64,000 nt of DNA from Phallus indusiatus (lineage: Eukaryota > Basidiomycota > Agaricomycetes > Phallales > Phallaceae): NCBI GenBank assembly GCA_027605045.1, contig JAQFWX010000014.1:617391-681390 (forward strand), read 5' to 3'. Position 1 is the stretch's first letter. Each line of letters opens with the position of its first letter. The notes under the pieces are model-generated. The model saw nothing but the letters and a program-made list of their open reading frames with translations. It did not search any database and was not told where the DNA came from. Shown piece by piece: positions 1-12,002 of this stretch. Made by a program: the position numbers and the translations under genes.

Positions 1-172
1 TGACAAGGACGGAATCGAAAGTTTATCAATAATATACATACGAGTGAAGTAAAATCATCTCAAAATAATAATAACACAAGGCATTTTCCGAATACATCAG
101 CTATAAATATGTTGAGGCCTAGAGTCTGTATGCTCTGACAGATCATGTGCGTACCAAAATTCAAGGGTAATA

Positions 173-1922
173 CTAAGCTGCAGCTGAAGAGGCTTCGTTC
201 CCGGATCCGATCCCAACGTCCGGAGACTCCGTCGAAAGATCGTCGTTTTCTTCAGCCCCTGTACTCACCGATATCTCGTGATCTCCCATTTCCACAAGAA
301 TAGATCGATGTATATAATTCGCCATGCTTCGGAATTGAATAGTAGGTAATTGTATATCGGCAGCTTGAATGGCTGTAGAATTTTCTTGACGAAGATCCAA
401 GGTGAAATCGGCGATTAAAATAGCCGAAAGACTTTTAAATTGAAGATAAATCGTAAGACTGGTACAAACAGAGATAAATGATTATACCTCCGTTGAATAC
501 TGCCTATGATAACGACCACAAACTAGTTCCGAGAATCTAGGTGATCAAACTTGATACTTTTTTTTAGAGTGCATGTGAGCTTACTTGATTCTTGAACTAT
601 ATTCAAACCGTCACCTAAGAAATTTACAGTCAGGTCTGAAGTTAACTTACCTGATCCACAATTATGAGAGCAGGATTAGAGATAATCACGTAGCTTTAAA
701 AGAGAATGCTATAATTGACATAGCGAATTATTCTTTTGTGTTTATACTCACCAAAACCTTGTCACAGCTAATTCAATATAATGTGAACACTACTCTGTTA
801 GCGATATGATTGGACATACTTTGTTTGAGTATCAATGAAATCAAGTCATTGTGACTTTGAATGCCTGTTGCGCGTTTTAACTTCCATGTACCCCATACTC
901 TCAGCAAGCAAGTGCCGAAAACGGTAAGATCAGTTAGAATAGTACAAATATTTTGGGCCAAGTTTATTCCTGGAAGTAATCGTATTGTTGCATTCAGACC
1001 TATCAAATAACCAGTAATGTATATTTGGACCTACCACTTGAAACACCGGAACTTGGAAAGAATTGAAAACGAGATTTGAATGACTTAAAAAATGTATTCC
1101 ATACCTTTGGCATCCGCCTTCCTTTATTATTTCTGAAAAAGAAGGTGAAAACGTGGCTTTCCTTTCAAAGAGATTCCTACCATAAAGGCTAAAAGCAACC
1201 CCTCCCCCAAAAAATAGAATCATAAATACAATCACGACCTTGTTTCCTTGACATAATGAGTATGCTCGAAGGACTAACAAGCCTAAAATGATATCTTCAG
1301 GGACAATCATGATTCACGAGCTATATGCTACCCCAACCTTGACCACCGATGTATGTTAACAGGGTCGCAACACCCCCTGTATAAGCCAGGAAATTACACA
1401 AACTTTTGTGCCTTATAAGTTAGTAATCTTTGCAAAGATTATAATGTCTATTACCTTTCCGACTGCAGGAGAGAAAATGGCAAGTTAATAAGATTGCTTG
1501 CATGCACAATTAATAACAATCATGATGCTTACTGACAGAATGTCGAACCAGAAATTCACTGCTTGACCGAGAACACTTGTATATCTTGTGAGGGCATAAA
1601 GCAAGCTTGGAAGGGTGAAAGGCTTCGGTGATAACCACATATACATCACTTCTCGCGGTACAGCCAATATCATGGCATAGATCAGTAGGCCTAATATCGC
1701 ACCTTGAACTCGCACCGCTCGTTTAGCTCGTTGGAAGCGAAAATAGCGTACCTAGACAGCCACAATCTACAAGTGCGATGACATAACTAGCATCTTATAT
1801 TAAGTTACCTAAAATCAAATAATCAAAATAGAAACCCACTTGAGATATGCTATATGAATCAGTTCCGCCAGTGAGAGGTCCATACCATCGATAGAGGTAG
1901 CATTGGCGATACTGTTGTTCAT
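173..1922 (-). CDS. DUF6533 GPCR-like membrane protein, array copy 1
   Basis: Multi-exon gene read from the ATG at 1922 to the stop at 173. Visible exons in order: a short Asn/Ser-rich N-terminus starting MNNSIANATS; the DUF6533 core near 1550-1710 with the family signature of an acidic/basic turn and Trp (VPREVMYMWLSPKP) followed by an aromatic TRYTSVLG helix; a membrane segment with RAYSLCQGNK near 1200-1290; a helix with VWGTWKLKR near 850-970; and a C-terminal cytosolic tail with DFTLDLRQ and SILVEMGDHE near 240-420. DUF6533 proteins are fungal seven-helix, GPCR-like proteins of unknown ligand; plasma-membrane location is inferred. Exon frames look open. Spacer DNA and HSP20 relics follow upstream. 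Exon borders come from comparing the ten copies, so small boundary errors are possible. Confidence 0.8.
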
Positions 1923-3360
1923 TTTCAAGTCGGAGGGCGGTGGTGGGAAGGTGGATTGAAAAAAAGTTCTCAGCCTGAGTTGTAAGTTAATAAGATGAAT
2001 AAACATATGCTTACAAAGAATACCTTCAACTAAACGGCACTATACGATAAGATTATTGTATGACCTAAAAACTTCGTCCCACTGGCAGCATAAAACTAAA
2101 TCTATCAGCAACATATCAACTTCCCCAATTTTCCGCATTCGACGCATAATCAACTGGGGTTTTGATTTTCGCACATCTCGTGTTACCTTCTTTGTGAAAT
2201 ATTGAATTTGTAAACGTATGCTCTGAGAAATGATAGAGCCCTCGCAGCTCTGAAAGAATAAAAATGCTGACTCTGACAAGTCATGATTGAATTGGTGATT
2301 TTGACTGGTTAGAACTTGAAGTTACATAATTCAGTAGCACGTTGAATCAAGGACTCGCGATATGGCTCCAAGGGAATTTGAGAAGTAACATGACCTTCGT
2401 GATTGATGGATGATGACGGGGACGATCGTGATCGTGAAAAAGATACGTTTCTGTCTTTTTATTCGTCGTCGAATGGTATTTTACATTCTTCTGGAATTAA
2501 ATACAGCCAATTCAAACAGACGTCGAAGGTAAGCCAAAATTCATCTCACGGATCTCTCCTTTCACTTCCACAGTGCGAAGTCGTCCACACAAGTGTTGTC
2601 GTTCTCCAACATAGTGGAAATCCTCATCACCTGTTATAAACAAATAAGTAATAACACTCTGTTGTTTAAAGCCGAAGATTAACGAAGCACTAACCTTCGT
2701 CGGGAAAAAGGTTTGCAAAGGAAGACTCATTCTTCAGTTTCGCGTCTGCTTCTCGGTCTAAAAATATATTATGAATCTGATCAAAACGGAAATTGGTATC
2801 GGCGGATAGATGGCTGATTGTTGCTAGCTGGTGAATTGCAAATAGCTCCAATGATGGGCTAATAGAAAAATATCAATGCATTTTGACATAGCGCCATCGT
2901 CAACACTTCGCTCAACACAGCTTCTTGCTTCTTTGCCTAATCGGACTCAAAAGGACCGCCACATTGGTGCTTGACCTTAATAACGATGCGCGGTCTCGTC
3001 AGCATTGGCATGGAGAGTGCATCCTTTAGGGCCTTATATTCCATCCAAACTACATCTACCCAGATTGGTAAGAGCTCGTTCCCCCGTAACGCGACACCAC
3101 AAGTAGAAGCTACCACGCTTACGGTCGGCTTTTCCTCAGGATCCTTCTAATATGTCTGTTGAAAGAATTTTTATTTATTTTAATTTGAACATCACTTCGA
3201 TACTGATGAGTACTTGGGAACCAACAAAAATAACGTACATTGATAAAAAAACGATATGGAACAAAACAGTCCGCTTATCGACACATAAATATGAATGTGA
3301 GAAAACGACGGACCGGAAGACAAGAAGTAAATCATGTGGCGTTGTTCACAACTGGGTCCT
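1923..3360. other. Intergenic spacer of the repeat unit with a small degenerate gene relic
   Basis: No intact gene is visible. On the minus strand at 2512-2730 a two-exon relic can be read: MSLPLQTFFPTK, a GT..AG intron at about 2635-2694, then an exon starting GDEDFHYVGERQ. The same splice sites and a related but degraded peptide occur at about 8930-9176, and part of it near 14362-14470. It is therefore an old duplicated part of the array unit. I do not recognise the family. The rest is AT-rich spacer. Confidence 0.4.
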
Positions 3361-3641
3361 GCAGGACCCTGAGACCTGAAGCCTGAGGCGTGATCCTCGG
3401 TGAGCTTGGGCGCAGTGTTACCTGCAACGTTGTGTCAACTTTGGCATTAACGGCACGAGATACCCAGACTGTGCGTATGAGGTGGAATGAGTCCATGAAG
3501 TCCTGTTCAGAGATTACGGTAGACGCAGAAGAATCTCAGTTTGGTCTGGCGAATTTCGTTAGACTTTTTCTTCCCTTCCTTAACGCGAAAGCGCAGGTAG
3601 AGGCTACCATGCTTAAGCTTACGATCGGCTTGTCAAGCTGA
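3361..3641 (-). pseudogene. HSP20 last-exon fragment (extra copy)
   Basis: On the minus strand this segment reads as the last exon of the HSP20 gene, with recognisable VISEQDFMDS, IRTVWVSRAV and a degraded RPSSPRI stretch in place of the usual C-terminal LRIPKI motif. It has no first exon of its own, the frame is broken, and it lies directly downstream of a second HSP20 relic. It is most similar to the relic at 15.1 kb: both share the odd gccctgcag..accctgag tail. This suggests local duplication of a 3' end. Confidence 0.6.
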
Positions 3642-3884
3642 GTATCCGTTTGATGGGGCGGCTACTTGGAGATTCATTTTTTGTTGGGAGGATGTCAATT
3701 CAAACATTGCTTCGGTACAAATAAGCATACTAATAAGAAACCCTAAAACGAAAAAAAGACGTACACCAAAAGAAGGTACAGAAATACAATCCGCCCATCG
3801 GTACATGGATACGAATGCGAGGGACGATGAACCAAGAGACACGAAGTGAATCAAAGAGTATCCAGATTGAAATACCGAAGAATA

Positions 3885-4485
3885 GTGCCGTTGTTCGCTA
3901 CGCCGGGGATCTACGGAATCTGTACTCTGAAAGAACCCTGATCCTCGGTAGGCTCTGGGACACGTAGAATTAGAATACCGTCTTACAAACGTCGTGTTGA
4001 CCTTGAAGGCATTGACGGTGCGAGAAAGTGAGGCAGTAAGTATACAGAATGGTGGACTGATGGAATCCCGTTTGAATAACACTATAGTAGCGCAGAAGTA
4101 TCTGGTTTGGTGACTATATAAGACTTCAAGATAGGTAGTAACGTAGGGTATCAAACATACCTTCATTGAATATATACATCTCCGTTTTCATTAGTAGAGT
4201 CAAGCATCCCTCGTTCCCATTTTAATTCTTGTGATGCGCTCTAGCCAGAACCGTCCCTTCGATGGTTAATATACGCTCCTTGTACCCAACTTTGACCTCA
4301 AGGCTCTTTTTCTTGACGCCTGGAACGTCAGCTTCAACAATATAATCGTTGCCGTGCCCTGCAAGGCCTCGATTGAATGGCGCATGGTCGGGAGTGAATA
4401 TGGCGATTGAGTTGAACTGGCTATGTTGTCGACGAGTGTGAACAAGGGACTGAGCTCATATGATGAATAAACGGGCGAGAGATAT
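3885..4485 (-). pseudogene. HSP20 small heat-shock protein relic 1
   Basis: Degenerate minus-strand copy of the two-exon HSP20 gene best preserved at 51245-51898. The 5' exon (about 4200-4485) retains the start of the alpha-crystallin domain, but its start codon is ATA where the reference has ATG. The 3' exon (about 3900-4080) keeps the SRTVNAFKVNTTF equivalent of TVWLPRAVDASKINATL, and an extra T breaks the frame at the GILTLRIPKI block. HSP20 proteins are cytosolic ATP-independent chaperones; this copy cannot make one. Confidence 0.7.
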
Positions 4486-5117
4486 CGTGTAGTAATCGTC
4501 AAGGTTATTTGTTTAGGTTTCTGGCTATATTTTGAGTGAAACTGAGACGTTCAAACAAGGTTGATTTACTCACGGACAAAAAACGATCTGTCCACAGGAC
4601 CCCAATCCAGCCTCGTCAGACGCTCCGTCGCCACAATGAGGTGAACCGGTGACCGCTCGGGTGGGCGGGCTCTCCCTCCGCGACTGAGCTTCCTCAAAGC
4701 TTGCGACTGTTTGCAAAAGCGTTATTTGTGAACTGCATGCACACGAGGAACGGAACAGAATCTATACAGCAGTCTCCCCTTATCTAAGCTCTGGGGTGGG
4801 AGGTGGGAAGGAAATGTTGAGGGAAATTTCGACGAGAAACGAGAGGTCTGCCATGCTGGGCAGAAGAAGAGAGTCAAAAGACGATGCTGCAACGACCGCG
4901 TTTCCTGCTCAGCTGGATGCTTGCGACACTTTGCTATAGAAAGCCTCAGAAACGTTTGGGAATTCAATGGTTATGGTCTGTCGCGACAACATGGACGGGG
5001 ATAACCAATACTACACAGCCGTTCTGGCATATTCTTGAGACACATAGAGACTTTCAGGAATTGAGACGAGCAATAATCTGTTTCCGTTTGCAAGTGTTGT
5101 GCGTGTGTGTGCGTGCG

Positions 5118-5219
5118 TAGACTCGAACCCAGCCCCTACTTTCCCACGACTAGGAGACCCGAGCCTACGTCCGTATCGCTCTGCCAGCCGTGGGAAAGTA
5201 GGGGCTGGGTTCGAGTCTA
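5118..5219. mobile_element. 102-bp MITE with perfect 31-bp terminal inverted repeats
   Basis: The first 31 bases (5118-5148) are the exact reverse complement of the last 31 (5189-5219), around a 40-bp centre. The element is flanked by the 9-bp direct repeat gtgcgtgcg (5109-5117 and 5220-5228). The paralogous site in another unit (near 15665) reads ctgtgcgtgcgtgg without any insert, which fits an empty site. Perfect arms imply a recent insertion. A 9-bp duplication is typical of Mutator-like elements. The arm also contains gggttcgagtc, which resembles a tRNA B box. Confidence 0.8.
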
Positions 5220-5469
5220 GTGCGTGCGTGGCCGCTGCAAAGCGTGACATGTGACACGTAACGCGTAAAGGCGTCAGACCATCATGTTGAAGATTCCACG
5301 ATCCGCCATGCTGTCTGTCACTCGTTTGGAGGTTCCTCGACGCGACATTTCCTACTAGATCAGAGCAAAGACGAATCAGAGGCACCTCTAATCTCATAAG
5401 TCTTGTCTTACGGATAAAGAAGTACCTCCCTCCAAACGTTGCAGATTATCATTGAAGTTTTGACAGGCC

Positions 5470-6150
5470 TCCGCCTGGCTTATTGGCGGAGAAGTGGACA
5501 CATTCAAGAACGTCAATCTCGCCAAGCCTTACACATTAACCTGGTCTGTTCAATCTCTCACTAAGCTTCGTAGAGTCTCCTCATTACCAGGCCGCAGTCC
5601 TAATAAATCCGCCATGTCTCAGAAACCAAGGCTGCACTGTCTCTGATACGGACAAGGTGGATTTGAAATGGAGTTTGCTACAAATGGCGGAGGAACGAAG
5701 TTCAGCACTGAATATGCCGATGCTTACCTCGCGGTTCGTCTCTTCCCGCTTTGCCATTAGTGTGTAGATCGTTTGAGATTATTTCTTGCACAGCACTCAA
5801 GTAATACGCCTCCGCACTGAGGGATAACAGCGCCACATCGCTAAATATCATCAAGGTTGGCAGATTCCTCGTCAATATACCAACTCTAGATGTGTTCTAG
5901 TAATGACTTTTTCTCAGTCTCCAAGAGTTCATTCTCAATTTCACGCCTTGCCGGGGACTCGTAGGCTTGCTCGGATGATCGTACCTCTTCAAATCTAATT
6001 CGCTTCACTTCCTTTAACAGCAGCACAGGCAACTCCATTGCGTTTGATAAAAAATGTTGTATACTAACATGACTTTTGATTGAACCTCTATCCGGACACG
6101 ATAACGCGTATTTCGCAACCAGATCCGTCTAAATTTTCCAGACTAACCCA
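5470..6150 (+). pseudogene. GH16 beta-glucanase-like relic 1
   Basis: Plus-strand relic shared by several array units. It contains GGEVDTFKNVNL (about 5485-5520), which aligns to the GH16 active-site region (family pattern G-E-I-D-I-x-E) but lacks the second catalytic Glu. It also has an intron end ccaactctag near 5890 followed by a degraded exon equivalent to the late GH16 block. Multiple stops and frame breaks are present. GH16 enzymes hydrolyse beta-1,3(4)-glucans in the wall. Family assignment is by motif order across the relics, not a search. Confidence 0.5.
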
Positions 6151-6500
6151 GTGGATACTACTCCTATTCTTCCATTTCTCAATACTAATTCTAGCTTTAA
6201 TTCTGGTTCTTCTGGATATGACTAAGCATCTTCTCCTGGGGAATGCATTAATGAGTATTTTACACTTGCTTCATTCCTTGTACTCGGAGCTGCATTAATT
6301 GGGCCACCCTACTCTTTATATGAATGTGGGGGCCGAAAGATATTATATGTACGAGTGATAGTCATAATAAATTATTGCAAGGAGGTAAATAGAATAAGGC
6401 ATTTTTCGAATACATCCGTTATAAATATTGTTACGGTCTAAAATTCGCATACTCTCACATCACGGTTTGTACCTGTTGTTTGCCAAGAGATTCGAGCGTA

Positions 6501-8206
6501 CTAAGCTGACTCTTCGCGTTCATGCCCCAGAACGTCCGGCCTAAGAGACACCATCGAAAGATCGTCGTTATCTTCAGCTCTTGTATGCACAGAAGTTTCA
6601 TGATCGCCCATCTCCACCAGGATTGATTGGTGAATATAATTTGCCACGCTTCGGATTTGAATAGTAGGTAATGATATATTGGCAGCTTGAATTGCTGCGA
6701 AATTCGTTTGACGAAGATCCAAAGTGAAATCAGCGAGCAAAATGATCGAAAGACTTAGAACTGAAGATAAATAGTAAGGTTGATATACAGAGAGAAATAA
6801 CTATACCTTTGTTGAATACCACCCATGATATTGCTTGCAGCCTAATTCAGGGCGCATAATTTATTAACTTGGTAGTTTATGTTTGATCATTCAGAGCAAG
6901 CGTACTTACACTATTAAACTACATTCAAAAGTCAGCTTCTAACAGAATACGATCAGGCTCTATATTGTTTTTACCTCGTCAAGAATTGTGAGAGTAGTCG
7001 TAGAAATAATCACAAAGCTTGGAATAGAGTGAATTTAGTCATAGAAGTTATTCTTATTCGTCTAGATTCACCAAAACCTCGATACAGCTATTTCAATATA
7101 ATGTGAACACGACTCTGTTAACGATGTGATTGGAACATACTCTGTGTGAGTATAACTGAAACAAGGTCATCGCGATTTTGAATGCCGGTATCGCGCTTTA
7201 ATTTCCATGTACCCCATACATTCCACAAGCAAACACCAAAGACAGAAAGATCAGTTAAGGCAGTACAAATATTTGCGAACAAGGTCGCTGGGATTGCTTC
7301 GATGTCAAAGTACTCCGTTAAGGTTTGGCACCAATAACCTAACATTTATTTAGACTTACAAATCACACTGGGAACAAATTGAGAACAAGACTTCAAATGA
7401 CTTTTAAATGTTAACATACTTTTGGCTTACGCTCGTTATTATGATTTCTAAAAGATGGGTTAAAATTCTTGTGTGTTTTGACTGAAAAGATCCCTACCAT
7501 AAACATTCGAAATAAGCCCTCCCCCAAAAAATAGAGCCAACATTACAGCTACGACCTTATTCCCTCGACACAATGAGTATGCTCGAGTGATTAACAAACC
7601 TGAACAAATTTTTAGAGACATTCATAGGTTATATGCTACACCAACCTTGAACACCGATGTAACTCAAGACAACCGCAGCATCCAGTGTATAAGCTATGGT
7701 CTTGCGCGTGCTTTATGCTTTGTAGGTTTGTGATCTTCCCAATAATATAATGTCTTACCTTCCTGGCTGAGAGGGGAAAACGGTAAACACTGCTTGCAGG
7801 CACTTAGGATAATGCTTACTTGCACGAAGAGTAACCAGAATTCAAATGCTTGATTGAAAACACCCACATATCTTGTGAAAGCATAGAGCAAGTTTGGAAT
7901 GCGGAAAGGTCTTGGTGATAGCCACATATATACCATGTCCTGTGGAATAGCCAATGTCGTGGTATAAATAAGCAGTCCTAGGTTCATATCCGAATCTAAG
8001 CTGGACTGTTCATATAGCTTGTTAAAAGCGAGACAACGTACCTAAAAGGGCACAATACAAAAGTGCCGTGACGTAACTAATACCTCATAACCAATAAACA
8101 ATCAAGTATTCGAAATGAACACCCACCCAATATATGCTGTTCGAATCATTTCTGAGATGTCCGCTGCGCTGCTGATAGAGGTAGTATTGAATATACTATC
8201 GTTCAT
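6501..8206 (-). CDS. DUF6533 GPCR-like membrane protein, array copy 2
   Basis: Same gene structure as the other copies, ATG at 8206 (MNDSIFNTTS) to stop at 6501. The DUF6533 core (IPQDMVYMWLSPRPF, then a TRYVGVF helix) lies at about 7820-7980, RAYSLCRGNK near 7560-7590, VWGTWKLKRDTGIQ near 7180-7230, and the cytosolic tail with DFTLDLRQ and SILVEMGDHE near 6590-6740. Two points are odd. The usual 12-nt microexon appears as 9 nt (6916-6924). The short transmembrane exon near 7370-7400 shows an in-frame TGA if it is spliced exactly as in copy 3, though an earlier GT could avoid it. It may be intact or recently damaged. Confidence 0.7.
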
Positions 8207-9399
8207 TGTTGATGCAGTGTCGCGCAGGTGAATTGACAAATAACTCTTAGGCGGATTTGTGGGCCAAGTACAAGGCGAGATAACGTGTGCTTTTAAGTAT
8301 GGCTGAACTGAGGCAGAAGTGGTTGTCCCAATTACCCGCGTCAATTGTGACCGCATGACTGTAAAACACCATCACTTAAAAAAAATAATTTCATCAACGG
8401 CACATTTGTCTTTTCACATTTTTACCCTCGGCTCAGCCAAGGTCGTGATTCTTGCACACCTTTATCGCCCACCTTGAAAAACAAGGAATTTGTAAACTTA
8501 CGCTCCGAAGGGTGACAGAGTTCTAGCCGTTTGGAAGAATGGAACGCTGAGTCTGACAGGGAATAAGTGGATTAGTGACTTCGACTCAGGGTTGACGTTG
8601 CTTCGGGAAAACTGAGAAGTTTACGTGGTCTTTACAGTTGATGGATGATGACGATGACATGTTTATTATTTATCAATCCGGATTGTCTATTAATATCTAA
8701 GCCAGACTCACAAAACCTCAGCTCTGTTTGGCTCCGACAACGATGAAGTTATTCCAGGAACGCCTCGATTCGTAGTTTATGTGTTTGAAATTTTTGAGCC
8801 TCAGGTCCCGGATAGAAAGGTCAACTTTCCTAGCACATTCTCATCATCGTTATTTCAAGCCAGATATGATCCTTATTTTTCGTCGTCAAGAGGTACTATA
8901 TTGATCTGGAACAAAAACAAAACCAACGTTGAAGATCTGCCAAAATCCATTGCACAAATTTCTCCTTTACCTCTACGATTAGGAGTCGTTATACGATATG
9001 TGTGTGCATCGTTTTTCCAACATCTCACCACCTGCTATAAACGAACAAGAACTGACGCTTGGCATAAAGGTGCAGATTAACGAAATACTAACCTTCCTTG
9101 GGAAACAAATCTGCAAAGGAAAATCTCTTTTCATCATCCGCATCTGCTTCCCGCTATTAAAATATTGTGAAAGCATTGCCAGATATGGGAGGCAGTATCG
9201 ACGGATAGATGTCTGAACTGTGGCTCTGGATTTGCGAACAGCGCTACATATTAAAAGATCAATGCAACACTAAATTAACACGCCATCGTCAATGCTCTAA
9301 CAATACAGCTCTTGCATGCCTAATCGGATTCAAAAATGTATCTGATCATTCCTGATACAATTTTTGAAGCCTTACATTTCACCCCAATTATATCTATCG
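8207..9399. other. Spacer with the second copy of the small two-exon relic
   Basis: No intact gene. At about 8930-9176 on the minus strand the relic also seen at 2512-2730 recurs: exon end FPLQICFPRK, intron gttagt..agcag, then GGEMLEKR followed by stops. The rest is unassigned spacer, including a GAT/GAC-rich patch near 8640-8660. Confidence 0.4.
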
Positions 9400-9941
9400 T
9401 TTTGCAAATTCACGTTGCTCTTGAAGGCATTGAAGGTGCGTGGAAGTTAGATTGTACGTGTAAAGTTGGTCTGACGGAGTCCAGTTCGGACAAGACTATA
9501 GTAGCGCAGAAGTATGTGATTTTATATCAAGTACGATAAGAGGATAAACACACCTTCATTTTAAAGGCCGCCGCATCTCCATTCCCACATATAGCGACGG
9601 CCTCTCCGGTTGAGTGACATAGACAGCGACCCTCCTGTTCCCATTCACATATTTGCGACGCGCCCTAGTCAAAACCCTCCCTTTGATAGTTAACGACGTC
9701 CGTTGTTCCCGGCTTTGATCCCAAAGTTCTCTCTAACTTCAAGCTTTAGGCTTCAGCTTCGACAGTATAATTGTTGTTGTGCTTCGGAAAGTCGTTGGGT
9801 AGCGGAATTAGACAATGTCGTCAAATGGTGCAAGTGAAGGTGCGTGAGAGTGAGTATGGTTACCGAGTTGAACAGGTTATGTCGTCGAAGAGCATGACCA
9901 ATAAGATTGAGATTTTTGAAAAATGTGCAAGAAAGCGACAT
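9400..9941 (-). pseudogene. HSP20 relic 2
   Basis: Minus-strand decayed HSP20 gene. The first exon begins MSLSCTFFKNLN at 9941, matching MSLSRTFFNEFR of the best copy, but shifts frame soon after. A KGRVLTR block (equivalent of EGKILARA) is preceded by a stop, and only a stub of the last exon remains near 9400-9560. Confidence 0.65.
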
Positions 9942-10798
9942 TATTGCGAGGCAAACGTGTTAAAGTAGCAATTGTTTGTTAGTGTTGCTCGCTATAGTTG
10001 AATATAATGATTTCATACTCTCCGAGGTGAATCACCGACAACGGTTTGTTTGTAGAGCCCCAAAGAAACGTTCCGGGAATTTCAGTGGTTGCCATAAGTC
10101 GCGACGACATGGACGACTATACGACCCGTTCTGGAACAAAGAGGCTCTCAAGATATAAGACGAGTAATAGTCCGTTTTTCCAAGTGTTGGTGCGTTAAGT
10201 GTGCCACGTCTATGGCTCTAGTGAGTGACAGTCACAACCACAACGCGTAACGTTAAACTCGCGGACCAACCGTCTGGCTTCAAGAAGACCCCACAATCCA
10301 CTTGCAGTCCACTTGAAAGGACGAGAGAATTGAAAACATGTCGCGTGGCTACGCACACTATTCATGACCAATGTGAACGCGTACACAATCAAATTTTACG
10401 TCAAACAGAATTTCAAATCATTGCAGACGGCGATTTACGAATCTACGATGCAGACTCAAACTTCTAGTCTTAGACGTATCATGATAACAACTGTACGTCC
10501 TCCGCTTCAGTCATCTGTACTAAAAACATTCGATATTCAATATCACAACTCCTTAGTTGAAAACCTAACCAAAACCGACGCCATCTTCGTATCGGGCAAG
10601 GTTTGGATGGCGAACCCATTTCGAATGAAAAATGGAATCCTGTCCGAATTTCAACACCCCAATAGCATATTAGAATGACCAGTATACTTAGCAAGATAAA
10701 TTCGCGTATTGGTGACGAACACTCCACCATTTGCAGCAACTTCCGGTTCAAACGTACCTTGTCCGTACTACCAGATGTAGAGACGATGCAGATGCAGC
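9942..10798. other. Spacer upstream of HSP20 relic 2
   Basis: No gene supported. Parts resemble the HSP20 upstream spacers of other units (for example the gttgccataagtcgcgacgacatggacg stretch near 10085-10115, seen also near 52070 and 15560). Long open frames here show no recognisable domain. Confidence 0.35.
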
Positions 10799-10813
10799 CT
10801 TGGTTGTCGAATT

Positions 10814-11308
10814 GTGTGTGTGTGTGGATCCTATGAGTCTCGAAGGGCCTGGCCCTATGTTTTGAGACTTTTCCTCCTTCGTGTTCTTCTTTGCCGCTTA
10901 GGTCTCTGTGTTTTGTCCTGATAGCCTGAAAAGTCTGTCGTCTCCGTCTATTTCTTCTTCTTGCTTGTTTCTCGTTGGCGGTTCTCCGGGTTATGATTAT
11001 GAGTGTGGCCATTACATCGCATTTGGGTTCCTCTTCCTCTTCGAGTTCTTGCCCCGGTTGGTTGTCTTGGGTTCGTCAAAGATTCCGTATGGTGTTTCGA
11101 ATCGTTTCGTTTTGTTGACGAATTCGAGGAGGTACTTCATCGCTTTTGGGCTTGCTAGAAGTGTCTTCTTAGAGATGATGTGCTGCCGATAATATTGCTG
11201 CATCTTGAGGCGGTGCCTGTCGTGTCTCGGGCATTTCATCAAGTAGTGTGACACGTCTTCTCTTTCTAGCTCGCATGCTTGGCATAGTGGTGATTCCGCC
11301 TTTCCTAT
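10814..11308 (-). mobile_element. 5'-truncated LINE (non-LTR retrotransposon) 3' end
   Basis: The minus strand from 11308 encodes the C-terminal end of a retrotransposon polyprotein: a zinc-knuckle-like CQACELEREDVSHYLMKC (C-x2-C-x8-H-x4-C) followed by PRHDRHRL and a Lys/Arg-rich tail, stopping at 11012. An untranslated 3' region runs to 10814 and ends in a (CA)n tract on the element strand. The fragment is bracketed by a 15-bp direct repeat, cttggttgtcgaatt, at 10799-10813 and 11309-11323. This is the hallmark of target-primed reverse transcription with 5' truncation. Reverse transcriptase and endonuclease are absent, so it is dead. Confidence 0.8.
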
Positions 11309-11323
11309 CTTGGTTGTCGAATT

Positions 11324-12002
11324 ATGGCGAATTTGTCAAGACTGAACACCTGTATATGAGGATGGATTGTATTAAGTCGAAAAAACAGGTTGGGTTGACG
11401 TGTTAAAGGCCGTATAGTAGTTAACGGAGAGATTGACGTTCTTGATTGCGTTCACCACTGAGCCACGGTCGCAGGGCAAACATGCCAAATTAGAAACTCC
11501 TCTGGTCTTATCGTCTTGCGTACCTGTCAAAACACTTCATTTGCTACACTTCCTTCATTCCTAGGACTCTATATTGATCGAAACCTTGCTCCAGTTTGAA
11601 TACGGAGAATATGGAGCTTGTGTGCGCGTACGCGTACGCATGTGGTAGTACGAAAGTACTAGTAGGTACTTGTAGTCAAACATTTACCAAACTCTTGATT
11701 TCATTCTATTATTTTTATACCAATCATTAACCCTCGTTTGATATAACAATATATAAGGATATTCTTAAATTTATAGCGAGTACTACGCGACATAATAGGT
11801 TGCGCCAGGTCTTTATATATACAAGGGGTGCTAGCACTGGCAGTTGTAAAACCTTGGCAATCAATTATTGCAGTAGAATAGATAACGCGAGTCGTTTGTC
11901 AAATACTCCCATTATAGATATTATGTTGGGTCAGAATCAATAATTTTGACATCATGTACACAAATGTACACAACGTGCCAGAGTTTAATATTTAAGAGCG
12001 GA
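11324..12002. other. Spacer downstream of DUF6533 copy 3
   Basis: No gene seen. It contains a small alternating gcgcgtacgcgtacgc patch near 11625-11640 and AT-rich DNA near 11690-11800. Confidence 0.4.

Noticed and set aside
5118..5219. A tRNA gene or SINE at the A/B-box-like sequence
   Set aside because: No cloverleaf can be drawn. The perfect inverted repeats and target duplication fit a MITE better; the B-box resemblance is kept only as a note.
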